A DNA stretch of 50,000 bases from an uncultured Desulfobacteraceae bacterium. GTDB lineage: Bacteria > Desulfobacterota > Desulfobacteria > Desulfobacterales > UBA5852. This document shows positions 7,660-15,688 of this stretch, in pieces (the stretch's first letter is position 1; every line of letters starts with the position of its first letter). The stretch covers positions 1 through 50,000 of the forward strand of contig CAJXSL010000023.1 in NCBI GenBank assembly GCA_913060875.1. Reading direction: 5' to 3'. Below the pieces are notes generated by a model. That model worked only from the letters and a program-made list of their open reading frames with translations. It searched no databases and had not been told where the DNA came from. The position numbers and the translations under genes are program-made.

Positions 7660-8952
7660 CTACCCCCAGGGCGCCACCAGATTGTCATCGCCATCGAATG
7701 CCAAAGGCGCCGGACCGGCGATGATTTCGGCCGCCGGGTGGCCGCGCAATTCGTCGATAAGAGCGGCACTGGCCAGAAACACGTTGGGGTGCAGGGTATC
7801 CTGAATGATCGCGGCCCGCACCGCTTGGGGAGCGACCGGGCCGAGGGTGGTAAAACCGGCCTGCAACGCCTTGCGGTCGCTGGGCAGCCGCACGGGGATG
7901 AAGGCTTTGTGCAGCGACAGGCTGGTAAGGGCATTCATGAGGGTCACCTCGTAATCCATGGCCCGGAACACCTTTTCAGTGATGATATCGGCGTTGCCCA
8001 GGCCGATGGCATTGCCGCCCGTCCCCGGAGAAAGATCGAGGATCGCCACCCGGGTGGCCTTGAACTGCTCCGAGAAATCGCTCTCCATCAGGTCGAAGGC
8101 CCGCCCGGTGACGTTGGGATCCATGCCGGCGCCGCTGATCTCTTTGCCGATCTGTCCGATGACCAGCAAATCCAGTTCCCGGAAAGGCAGACGCGGCAAG
8201 TGATCTTTGGCTTCTTCCAGCAGCTTTTCTTCCTGGTCGAACAGGTTGTCGCACCGCACCGCTTCGATCCGGCAGGTTTCGTCATAGGCATTTTCCACCA
8301 CCCCGATGGCGCCGCGGAAATTGGTACGCTCCCGCAGTTCCGCGGCCATGGCCTTCAGGAGGGGCAGGAAACCGTACTGCATGGCCTCGCGGTGATAGGT
8401 CATGGCCCCGTCGTGTTTGCCCAGACCGACGCAGAGCATCTTGGCGATACCGCTTTCCAGGGCGCCCTTGAATTTGGTGTGGGGTTTCACGCGATTGATG
8501 GCAATGGTGTGCACGGCCTGAATCGCGGTGCGGGCAAAGGGTACCGGAACGCCGCCCAGCACATGACCCACCGTCTCCGTGGCTATGTCCGGGTGAACCG
8601 GAGCACCGCAATTGGTTTCGGTGACGCCAAGACGCGCCAGGACCGCCTGCTGGCCCTCGGCCGTGGCCCCGCCATGGCTGCCCATGGCCGGAACGATAAA
8701 CGGCACGGCCCCCTGACGCTTGAGTTCGGCCACCAGGGTCCGCACCATCAAGGCCAGGTTGGCAATGCCCCGACTGCCCACCCCGATGGCCACACGGTCC
8801 CCCTTCTTGAGTCCGGTCCCTTCCATCACCCGGGTCAGGGCTGCGGAAACCGCCGCCGGGATATCGTCCACGCACGGCCGGGGGTGATGCATGATCACAT
8901 GCCAGAAATCAGGAAACGCCAGGTCGGCTTCGATAAACGGCGGGTAGCGCAT
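7660..8952 (-). CDS. larA: LarA-type nickel-pincer racemase (lactate racemase family)
   Basis: A 430-residue DUF2088/LarA protein. Counting from the chosen start, Arg61 (GSRG), His93 (GSHGG), His158 (KPHTK), Lys171 and His187 fall at spacings that match Lactiplantibacillus LarA Arg75, His108, His174, Lys184 and His200. These include the lysine that holds the nickel-pincer cofactor and a nickel-ligand histidine. The family interconverts D- and L-lactate or related 2-hydroxy acids. The start at 8952 is set by GGAGGG before the ATG; the frame stays open 34 codons further with no such site. A D-lactate dehydrogenase is divergent 245 bases away, which fits racemisation of L-lactate to the D-form before oxidation. 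The cofactor genes larB, larC and larE are not in the window. Another 2-hydroxy acid is a possible substrate. Confidence 0.85.
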   Translation of the reverse strand: MRYPPFIEADLAFPDFWHVIMHHPRPCVDDIPAAVSAALTRVMEGTGLKKGDRVAIGVGSRGIANLALMVRTLVAELKRQGAVPFIVPAMGSHGGATAEGQQAVLARLGVTETNCGAPVHPDIATETVGHVLGGVPVPFARTAIQAVHTIAINRVKPHTKFKGALESGIAKMLCVGLGKHDGAMTYHREAMQYGFLPLLKAMAAELRERTNFRGAIGVVENAYDETCRIEAVRCDNLFDQEEKLLEEAKDHLPRLPFRELDLLVIGQIGKEISGAGMDPNVTGRAFDLMESDFSEQFKATRVAILDLSPGTGGNAIGLGNADIITEKVFRAMDYEVTLMNALTSLSLHKAFIPVRLPSDRKALQAGFTTLGPVAPQAVRAAIIQDTLHPNVFLASAALIDELRGHPAAEIIAGPAPLAFDGDDNLVAPWG

Positions 8953-9197
8953 ACTTTTTGCCCTCCGGTTTAAGTGGGATCTATTAGAATTGATGGTCTC
9001 GTAAAAAGTCAAATTTGGGAAAATCAACTTAAACAATGGTTTTCTCCCCATCAACGGTCATCGTGAAAGAAAATACCGGGCACAGGAAGGCGTCGTCCAG
9101 ACATTTTTACCGCATTTTTTGAGCTGTTGATATCCACCATCGATCCATTATAGAAGACCTTACCCCATCTAGCGACGATGCAAAAGAGGACGCGCAT
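8953..9197. promoter_or_regulatory. Shared divergent control region of larA and the D-lactate dehydrogenase
   Basis: 245 bases, more AT-rich than the flanking genes, must hold the promoters of both genes. I could not fix a convincing pair of boxes. GGTCTCGTAAAAAGTCAAAT at 8996-9015 resembles a TCGTAAAAAGTC repeat that I recall from related deltaproteobacterial intergenic DNA. There is no gene. Confidence 0.4.
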
Positions 9198-12050
9198 ATG
9201 CCCTTGCATGGCAAATCAAGGTATGATTTTACTTTTCTGGCCGACCGCATTCGGGGAGAAGTATACACCGATCCCCTATCCCGGGCCTTGGTGGCCACCG
9301 ACGGGAGTATCTTCAGTGTGACGCCGGCCGCCGTGGTCTATCCCCGCACGGCCGAAGACGTACGCCAGGCCGTGCTGTTTGCCGCCGCCAACGGTATCAG
9401 CGTCCATTCCCGGGGCGCCGGCAGCGGGCTTTGCGGCAGCACCCTGGGCGACGGCATCGTGATCGACTTCACCCGTCACATGAACCGCCTGATCCGGCTG
9501 GATACCGACGCCCGCACCTTCGAATGCGAGCCGGGCTATCGCTTCGGCGAACTCCAGGCCCGCCTCAAAACCGAAGGGCTGTTCTTCCCGCCCGACCCCT
9601 CCAGCGGGGAGTACGCCACCTTCGGCGGGATGACGGGGACCAATGCCAGCGGCTCCCATTCGGTCAAATACGGCAACGTGGCCGACTATAGCGACGATGC
9701 CGATGTGGTCCTGGGCACCGGCGAAATCCTGCGGCTGTCCGCCATCCGGGAAACCCCGCGCCAGGCCCTGTCCCCCAATCTGCGGGCCCTGGCGGATCTT
9801 TACACGGACAATGCTTCCCGCATCGAGGCCGCCTATCCGGACACGCCCTACAATTCGGCCGGCTACAATCTGCGGGGGCTGGTCCGGCACGATCGCCTGG
9901 ACCTGCGGCGGCTGCTAACCGGATCCGAGGGCACCCTGGCCATTGCCACCCGCCTCAAGTTCCGGCTGCTCGAGCGCCCGCCCCACGACAGCCTGGTGGT
10001 GGCCTACATGAACGATATGGTGGCCTCGGCCAAAGCCGTGCTCGACATTCTGCCCCTGGGGCCCTCCGGCATCGAAATCATGGACAAATCCCTCCTGGAT
10101 GTGGCCAAGGCCAACGATCCCGCCCTGGCCGCCGCCCTGCCGGACCATGTCGACAATGCCCTCATGATCGAGTTCGACGGCCGGGAGGCCGCAACCTGCG
10201 AAACCCGGGCCCGGGACGTCCAGGGCCTGCTGAAACGGCACGGTTACAGCCAGCGCGCCTTCCTGGCCGTATCGGCCGAAGAAAAAGCGCGCTTTTGGGC
10301 CGTTCGCAAGGCGGCCGTTCCGATTCTCTACAAACTCAAGGGGCGCCGGAAAATCCTGGCCCTGGTGGAGGATGCCGCCGTTCCGGTGGTCAACCTGGTA
10401 GCCTTCTACAAGGGCATCTACAAGGTCATGGAAGACAACGGGGTGGCCTTCGTGATCTACGGCCACATCGCCAAGGGGCTCCTGCACACCCGCCCCCTGC
10501 TGGACCTGAAAGACCCGGGCGACGTCGGCCGCCTCAAACGCCTCGCCGACGATTATTACGACCTGGTGCAGGGGCTGGGCGGCACCGTGTCCGGCGAGCA
10601 TGGCGACGGCCGGCTGCGCAGCGCCTACATCAAGCGCCGCTACCCGGACATCTACGCCCTGTTCCAGGAAACCAAAAACCTGTTGGACCCCCGGGGGCTT
10701 CTCAACCCGGAGATCATCACCCGCCACGATCCGGAGCAGATGACCCGCGCCCTGCGCTACGGCGGCGACTACCGCAGCCGGGATCCGGAACGGCCGCGGC
10801 TCAACTGGGCGGCCGGGTTTATCGATGAAATCGAAAAATGCCACGGGTGTTCCAAGTGCACCACCGTGACCACGGCCACCCGCATGTGCCCCATCTACAA
10901 GTTTACCCGGGAGGAGGCCGCCTCCCCCAAGGCCAAGGCCAATGTCCTGCGCACCCTGATCAGCGGGGCCATCGAGGACCAGGCCCTTTATACCGAAGCC
11001 TTCCAATCCGTCATGCGGCACTGCGTCAATTGCGGCAGCTGCCATTACGAGTGCCCCTCCAATGTCAACATTCCCCAGATGGCATTGGAAGCCCGCACCC
11101 GCTACGCTGAAAAATTCGGCTCCCCCCTGACGGACCACCTGCTGGCCCATGTGGAATGGTCGGGGCGCTGCACCCACCCCTTCGCGCCCCTCGTCAAACC
11201 GCTCATGGACCTGGCCCCGGCCCGCACCCTGATGGAAAAAACCACCGGCGTTTCCCGCCGGCGGCGGTTTGTCGCGTTCGCACCGCGCCCCCTGCCGGCC
11301 TATACGAACCCCAATCGCCCGTCGGCGGGCCTGCGCATCCTCTATTTTGCCGGCTGCTATGCCCGCTATATCCGCCCTGAAATCGGCCGGGCCGCCATCC
11401 GGGTGCTCGAACACCTGGGGTTGACCGTGGAAGTGCCGGCCCAGCACTGCTGCGGCCTGCCGCTTTTTTCCAAGGGCATGACCCGGGCCGCGCGCCGGAA
11501 GATCGCCGCCAATCTCAAGCAGTGGGGCCGCCTGGCGGCGGAGGCGGATGCCATCGTGGTCACCTGTTCCTCCTGCGGCTACGCCCTCCAGAAGGAGTGG
11601 GCCTATCTGATGCCGCCGGGAGAGGTGGCCGGGGTGCAGACCAAAACCATCCACATCAGCCGGTTGATCAACCGTCTGCGGGACCGCCTGCACACGGCCG
11701 GCCCCGCACTGGGGCTGGCCTACCACACCCCCTGCCACCTCCGGATCCAGCCCGACCCGGGTGCTTCCGTGGATCTTCTGGCCGGTCTGGAGGGTGTCCG
11801 GGTCCAAGCGCTGGAAACCCACTGCTGCGGCATGGCCGGCAGCTGGGGCATGACCGCCGAGCACCATGACCTCAGCCGGGCCATCGGCGACGACCTGATC
11901 GGCCAGTTGAACCGCTCCGGCGCCGACTTCGGCGTCACCGACTGCCCCACCTGCCGCCTGCAGATGGAGGAATTCAGCACGCTTCCCATCCGCCATCCGG
12001 TGGAGATTGTGGCGGACCGCCTGGCCCCGGCCCAGCCCGCGCCCGAATAA
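9198..12050 (+). CDS. FAD/Fe-S D-lactate dehydrogenase (glycolate oxidase GlcD-GlcF fusion type)
   Basis: A 950-residue fusion. Residues about 45-185 form the FAD-binding type 4 domain (VYPRTAEDVRQAV, RGAGSGLCGS, PPDPSS, GGMTGTNASG) and about 220-520 the FAD-linked oxidase C-terminal domain (YGHIAKGLLHTRP, SGEHGDG). Two ferredoxin-type cysteine sets follow, CHGCSKC near residue 546 and CVNCGSCHYEC near 608. Two cysteine-rich CCG domains then close the protein (HCCGLPLFSKG near 750 and HCCGMAGSWG near 875). Such proteins oxidise D-lactate or glycolate and pass electrons through the clusters to quinone or another carrier. LarA next door favours D-lactate. AAGAGGA stands before the ATG. The first ferredoxin set has a stretched spacing (12 residues before its last CP), which may reflect a modified cluster. 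Confidence 0.88.
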   Translation: MPLHGKSRYDFTFLADRIRGEVYTDPLSRALVATDGSIFSVTPAAVVYPRTAEDVRQAVLFAAANGISVHSRGAGSGLCGSTLGDGIVIDFTRHMNRLIRLDTDARTFECEPGYRFGELQARLKTEGLFFPPDPSSGEYATFGGMTGTNASGSHSVKYGNVADYSDDADVVLGTGEILRLSAIRETPRQALSPNLRALADLYTDNASRIEAAYPDTPYNSAGYNLRGLVRHDRLDLRRLLTGSEGTLAIATRLKFRLLERPPHDSLVVAYMNDMVASAKAVLDILPLGPSGIEIMDKSLLDVAKANDPALAAALPDHVDNALMIEFDGREAATCETRARDVQGLLKRHGYSQRAFLAVSAEEKARFWAVRKAAVPILYKLKGRRKILALVEDAAVPVVNLVAFYKGIYKVMEDNGVAFVIYGHIAKGLLHTRPLLDLKDPGDVGRLKRLADDYYDLVQGLGGTVSGEHGDGRLRSAYIKRRYPDIYALFQETKNLLDPRGLLNPEIITRHDPEQMTRALRYGGDYRSRDPERPRLNWAAGFIDEIEKCHGCSKCTTVTTATRMCPIYKFTREEAASPKAKANVLRTLISGAIEDQALYTEAFQSVMRHCVNCGSCHYECPSNVNIPQMALEARTRYAEKFGSPLTDHLLAHVEWSGRCTHPFAPLVKPLMDLAPARTLMEKTTGVSRRRRFVAFAPRPLPAYTNPNRPSAGLRILYFAGCYARYIRPEIGRAAIRVLEHLGLTVEVPAQHCCGLPLFSKGMTRAARRKIAANLKQWGRLAAEADAIVVTCSSCGYALQKEWAYLMPPGEVAGVQTKTIHISRLINRLRDRLHTAGPALGLAYHTPCHLRIQPDPGASVDLLAGLEGVRVQALETHCCGMAGSWGMTAEHHDLSRAIGDDLIGQLNRSGADFGVTDCPTCRLQMEEFSTLPIRHPVEIVADRLAPAQPAPE

Positions 12051-12204
12051 AACCCCAGGGTGTCCGCGGCGCTTCGAATTCTCCTTAACAACGGTCCCGA
12101 TGAGTGATATGAAACCGGTGGCGACATCGGCGCGCCTCCGTCAGACCGGCCCAGCCCCGCTCCGCTGGCCTGCCCAACCCTCCACCACCGGGATAACGAG
12201 TGCC

Positions 12205-13035
12205 ATGGGCTATCAACCGCCTCAGGAAATCATCGCCTCCGTGAATCGGGCCGGTCAATCCAAGGCCCAAATGGACATCATACGCACCCTTGCCATGGGC
12301 TTCCTGGCAGGGGCTTTCATCGCTTTTGGCGGCCTGCTGGCCCTTGTGGTCGGCGGCGGCGTCCCCGGCATTGCCGCCGGCAACCCCGGACTCCAGAAAT
12401 TCATCTTCGGGGCGGTTTTCCCGGTCGGCCTGATGCTGGTGGTCATCGCCGGGGCCGAACTGTTCACCGGCAACACCGCCATCAGTATCCCGGGTGTGCT
12501 CTCCGGCACCATCCCCTGGACAGCCTGGCTGAAAAACCTGGCCCTTTCCTACCTCGGCAATTTTGCCGGCGCCATCTTCGTGGTCTTCTTTCTGGCCTAC
12601 CAGACCGGCCTGCTGGCCGCCGAGCCCTGGCTGGACTTCACCCGGAATGTGGCCCAGGCCAAGGTTTCCGCCGGTTTCGGCGTACTGTTCCTCAAAGGCC
12701 TCGGCTGCAACTGGCTGGTGTGCCTGTCCATCTGGCTGGCCGTGGCATCGGACGACATCGCCGGCAAGATCCTGGGGATCTGGTTCCCCATCATGGCATT
12801 CGTGGCCCTGGGATTCGAACACTCCATCGCCAACATGTTCTTCATTCCCCTGGGCAAATGCTACGGCGCCGCCGTCACCTGGTACGACATCTTCGTGGCC
12901 AATCTCCTGCCGGTCACCCTGGGCAACATCGTCGGCGGCAGCGTTTTCGTGGGCGCGTTCTACTGGTTTGTCTACGACCGCCAACCCGACCGCCGCGAGG
13001 ATAGCAGAAGTCCTGGCAACCCCACGGAGCCATAA
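12205..13035 (+). CDS. Formate/nitrite transporter (FNT) family channel
   Basis: A 276-residue membrane protein with six expected helices. FNT signatures are GAELFTGN (83-90, with the omega-loop Thr88), LKGLGCNWLVCLSIW (163-177) and GFEHSIANMF, whose His206 is the family's central pore histidine. FNT channels pass small monovalent acids: formate, nitrite, hydrosulfide or, in some members, lactate. Its place 154 bases after the D-lactate dehydrogenase makes lactate or formate most likely. I chose the ATG at 12205 because the product then begins like other FNT proteins. The frame is open to 12007 but overlaps the dehydrogenase gene. An ATG at 12100 is an alternative. The ribosome site is weak, perhaps because of coupling to the upstream gene. 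Confidence 0.85.
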   Translation: MGYQPPQEIIASVNRAGQSKAQMDIIRTLAMGFLAGAFIAFGGLLALVVGGGVPGIAAGNPGLQKFIFGAVFPVGLMLVVIAGAELFTGNTAISIPGVLSGTIPWTAWLKNLALSYLGNFAGAIFVVFFLAYQTGLLAAEPWLDFTRNVAQAKVSAGFGVLFLKGLGCNWLVCLSIWLAVASDDIAGKILGIWFPIMAFVALGFEHSIANMFFIPLGKCYGAAVTWYDIFVANLLPVTLGNIVGGSVFVGAFYWFVYDRQPDRREDSRSPGNPTEP

Positions 13036-13037
13036 TG

Positions 13038-13057
13038 GAAGGCCTCAGGTAGCCTTC
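13038..13057 (+). terminator. Weak hairpin after the FNT gene
   Basis: GAAGGC (13038-13043) and GCCTTC (13052-13057) form a 6-base stem three bases after the FNT stop, followed by TCGAAGGGGGTTTT. The T-run is short and offset, so terminator activity is uncertain. Confidence 0.35.
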
Positions 13058-13409
13058 TCGAAGGGGGTTTTAAAATGGTTTTTCGTTTTGGGTTTTGATT
13101 TTCCCATTGTCCCGCACCGAGCATCGGCGGGGCGGGCGGATTAAAGCGCGCGGACTGTCTGAACCCGCTGTAGCCAAGGCGAAGGCGGGTGAGTTTCCGC
13201 GCGCTCCGGTCGCTGCGACGACGCGCAGGATTAAGCGGGACACGGGCGTTTTCTTTTGATTCCGTTTTCTTTCACGTGAAAGAAAATGAAGAACCGAGGT
13301 CTGAAATAACAATCAGGATGGGAGCAACCTCTAAGGGTACGCCATCAAAAGTAGAAAGCTTGAATCAAAAAGAACCATCCCGCAATGACCCATAACCAAT
13401 GGAGGCCAT
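13058..13409. repeat. Intergenic element with a 22-bp perfect palindrome, no gene
   Basis: About 350 bases between the FNT gene and the gamma-glutamyltransferase gene. The minus strand of 13070-13312 is open for 80 codons and would encode a basic peptide containing ATGARGNSPAFALATAGS. I recall near-identical peptides annotated as hypothetical proteins in many unrelated proteobacteria. That pattern, and the lack of a ribosome site, suggest a dispersed DNA element rather than a gene. At its end TTTTCTTTCAC (13265-13275) and GTGAAAGAAAA (13276-13286) form a perfect 22-base palindrome that would fold as a hairpin. Confidence 0.5.
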
Positions 13410-15017
13410 TTGAACGCTGACGCCAACAACGCCATGCCCGCCCTCTGGCAATACCCCTACCCGTCCCGGCGCATGCCGGTCATGGGCCGCAATGTAGTGG
13501 CCACCTCCCAGCCCCTGGCCGCCCAAGCCGGTCTACACATGCTTCACCAGGGCGGCAATGCCGTGGATGCCGCCCTGGCGACCGCCATTGCCCTGACTGT
13601 GGTGGAGCCCACCAGCAACGGCCTCGGCAGCGATGCCTTCGCCATCGTCTGGGATGGAACGTCGCTTACGGGCATCAACGGATCCGGCCGCGCCCCTGTG
13701 GAATGGTCGCCCGACCGCTTCCGGGATTTGGACACCATGCCCGCGCACGGCTGGGAAACGGTCACGGTTCCGGGTGCGGTGGACACCTGGGTCCAACTCT
13801 CGGAACGTTTCGGCGATCTGCCCTTCGAGGCCCTTTTCGGCCCGGCCCTGGTCTATGCCGCCGGGGGATTTCCGGTATCCCCCATCACCGCCCAGCGCTG
13901 GGCCGAGGCGGCCGAGACCTACCAGGCCTTCGACGCCTTTGCTGATGCGTTCCTGCCGGGCGCGCGCGCGCCCCGGCCCGGCGAGATCTTCCGCTGCCCC
14001 GCGATGGCCGCCAGCCTCCAGGAAATTGCCGCCACCCGGGGGGAATCGTTTTACCGGGGGGAACTGGCCCAACGCATCGCCGCCGATGCCCGGGCCCACG
14101 GGGCCGCCCTGCGCCATGCGGACCTGGCCTGTCACCGATCCGAATGGGTCGTCCCCCTGGCCGTGGCCTACCGCGATGTGGAGGTGCACGAAATCCCTCC
14201 CAACGGGCAGGGTCTGGCCGCCCTGATTGCCCTGGGGGTGCTGAACCGTTTCGACCTGGCCGCCCTGCCGGTGGACTCCGCGGACAGCCTGCACCTCCAG
14301 ATGGAGGCCATGAAAATCAGCTTCGCCCTGGCCGCCCGCCACATCGCCGATCCGGAATGGATGCGCATCGCGCCCGAAAATCTACTGACCCCTGAATTTT
14401 TGGACCGCCAGGCCCAAGCCATCCGCATGGACCAGGCCGGCGAACCGGCCGGCGAAGTGCCCGCCGAGGCCGGCACGGTCTATCTCACGGCCGCCGACCA
14501 TCACGGCGGCATGGTCTCCATGATCCAGTCCAATTTCACCGGATTCGGGTCGGGCATCGTGGTGCCCGGAACGGGCATCAGCCTGCAGAACCGCGCCCGG
14601 GGCTTCACCCTGGAAAACGGCCACCCCAATCAGGTGGGCGGGGGCAAACGCCCCTACCACACCATCATCCCCGGCTTCGTCACCCGCGACGGTCAGCCCG
14701 TATTGAGTTTCGGGGTGATGGGCGGTTACATGCAGCCCCAGGGGCACGTACAGATGGTGGTGCGGCTCTTCGACTACGGGCAGAACCCTCAGGCCGCCTG
14801 CGATGCCCCCCGCTGGCACATCGCCGAAGACGGCCGCATCAGCCTGGAGGCCGGCATCCCGACGCACATCAGGGAAGACCTGATCCGCCGGGGCCATGTG
14901 GTCATCGATGAAGATCCTTACTGGGGCTATGGCGGCGCCCAGCTCATCCTGAAAAACGGGGAAAGCTATTGCGCAGGGTCGGATCCCAGGAAGGATGGCC
15001 AGGCCGTGGCCTTCTGA
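13410..15017 (+). CDS. Gamma-glutamyltransferase family protein without signal peptide
   Basis: A 535-residue Ntn-hydrolase of the gamma-glutamyltransferase family. Signatures are GGNAVDAALATAIALTVVEP (48-67), NGLGSDAFAIVWDG and the cleavage region GTVYLTAADHHGG, in which Thr356 should become the N-terminal nucleophile after self-cleavage into large and small chains. GGGKRPYHTIIPGF and GGYMQPQGHVQ follow as in the family. There is no signal peptide, so it is probably cytoplasmic, unlike the periplasmic glutathione-degrading enzymes. It may act on gamma-glutamyl compounds or other amides. The start codon is TTG, fixed by AATGGAGG four bases upstream. It stands alone between two repeat-rich gaps. 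Confidence 0.85.
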   Translation: MNADANNAMPALWQYPYPSRRMPVMGRNVVATSQPLAAQAGLHMLHQGGNAVDAALATAIALTVVEPTSNGLGSDAFAIVWDGTSLTGINGSGRAPVEWSPDRFRDLDTMPAHGWETVTVPGAVDTWVQLSERFGDLPFEALFGPALVYAAGGFPVSPITAQRWAEAAETYQAFDAFADAFLPGARAPRPGEIFRCPAMAASLQEIAATRGESFYRGELAQRIAADARAHGAALRHADLACHRSEWVVPLAVAYRDVEVHEIPPNGQGLAALIALGVLNRFDLAALPVDSADSLHLQMEAMKISFALAARHIADPEWMRIAPENLLTPEFLDRQAQAIRMDQAGEPAGEVPAEAGTVYLTAADHHGGMVSMIQSNFTGFGSGIVVPGTGISLQNRARGFTLENGHPNQVGGGKRPYHTIIPGFVTRDGQPVLSFGVMGGYMQPQGHVQMVVRLFDYGQNPQAACDAPRWHIAEDGRISLEAGIPTHIREDLIRRGHVVIDEDPYWGYGGAQLILKNGESYCAGSDPRKDGQAVAF

Positions 15018-15100
15018 GAAGGAGGCCTCATTGGCCCAATCTCGACGTTGCCCGGCAGGCTTCGTCGCTACGGCGTACCGGGGTAGGCCTCTATTGGGAA

Positions 15101-15131
15101 GGGGCCGAGGATCCAAGGGGCCAAGGGACGG
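15101..15131. repeat. GATCC/GGCCCC repeat, copy A
   Basis: Begins GGGGCCGAGGATCCAAGGGG and continues CCAAGGGACGG. Its reverse complement matches the copies at 15568-15609 and 7523-7550. Confidence 0.55.
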
Positions 15132-15200
15132 CGGTAAAGCGGGGTATGGATGATGCGGTCCGTTACGAAGGGATTAGGTGGTTAAAGATCGTCAAAAAAA

Positions 15201-15231
15201 GCCAGGATTCCAGGGGCCGAGGGGCCAAGTG
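15201..15231. repeat. GATCC/GGCCCC repeat, copy B
   Basis: GCCAGGATTCCAGGGGCCGA followed by GGGGCCAAGTG. Same orientation as copy A, with GATTCC in place of GATCC. Confidence 0.5.
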
Positions 15232-15298
15232 AAAGAAAAACGGCTATAGTCCTGAGGATTCAAGGATGTAAAGGGTCCTATAAATTTTGGCATTTCAC

Positions 15299-15326
15299 TC
15301 GGATCCTCGACCCCTTGGATCCTTTT
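15299..15326. repeat. GATCC/GGCCCC repeat, copy C (inverted)
   Basis: TCGGATCCTCGACCCCTTGG then ATCCTTTT, the opposite orientation to copies A and B. Confidence 0.5.
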
Positions 15327-15433
15327 CATTTACCCCTAAAACCCTAAAACCTTCTGTTACCCAATAACCAATTCCCTGCTTTTCCCGGCTCACCAGCGCA
15401 ACAGCTGGCGGCTACGCCGTCCCGATTTCGATC

Positions 15434-15522
15434 CCGATCCCGAGACCCGATTTCGATGAAAAGCGAATACTGATTTTTTTGGGGTTTAGCCTTCCTCGGT
15501 ATCGAAATCGGCATCGGTATCG
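15434..15522. repeat. CGAT-rich inverted repeat
   Basis: The left arm (15434-15456) contains CCCGAGACCCGATTTCGAT. The right arm (15500-15522) contains ATCGAAATCGGCATCGGTAT. The arms pair imperfectly over about 22 bases with a 43-base loop that holds a run of seven T. CGAT-word repeats of this style are typical of intergenic DNA in this bacterial group; that comparison is from memory. Confidence 0.5.
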
Positions 15523-15567
15523 CAATTGATGGTTTTATCTTTGGGTGTCAAAGTGTCATTTTATTTC

Positions 15568-15609
15568 GGCCCCTCGCCCCCTTGAATCCTCGGTCCCTTG
15601 GCCCCTTTG
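15568..15609. repeat. GATCC/GGCCCC repeat, copy D (inverted, double)
   Basis: CGGCCCCTCGCCCCCTTGAA, TCCTCGGTCCCTTGGCCCCT. Two motif units in tandem. It forms a long-range inverted pair with copy A across about 450 bases. Confidence 0.5.
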
Positions 15610-15688
15610 TTCAACCTCTTAACCACTCCTGCCCGCCGAAGGTTTACCGTAGGCGGATTAATTACTTAGTCACTTCTTTTTATCGTTC

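Larger units (their letters stand above)
15018..15688. other. 670-bp gene-free repeat field
   Basis: Between the gamma-glutamyltransferase gene and the convergent PPi-phosphofructokinase gene I see no supportable gene. The region is built of repeats. Four copies of a GATCC/GGCCCC-rich motif lie in two opposite orientations (15101-15131 and 15201-15231 against 15299-15326 and 15568-15609). A CGAT-rich inverted repeat sits between them (15434-15522). Simple AT-rich stretches fill the rest. Both flanking genes end here, so it may also stop transcription. Confidence 0.6.

Noticed and set aside
9915-11996. 693-codon open frame on the minus strand
   Set aside because: Antisense to the flavin/Fe-S dehydrogenase; low-complexity Gly/Ala/His-rich translation and no domain pattern.
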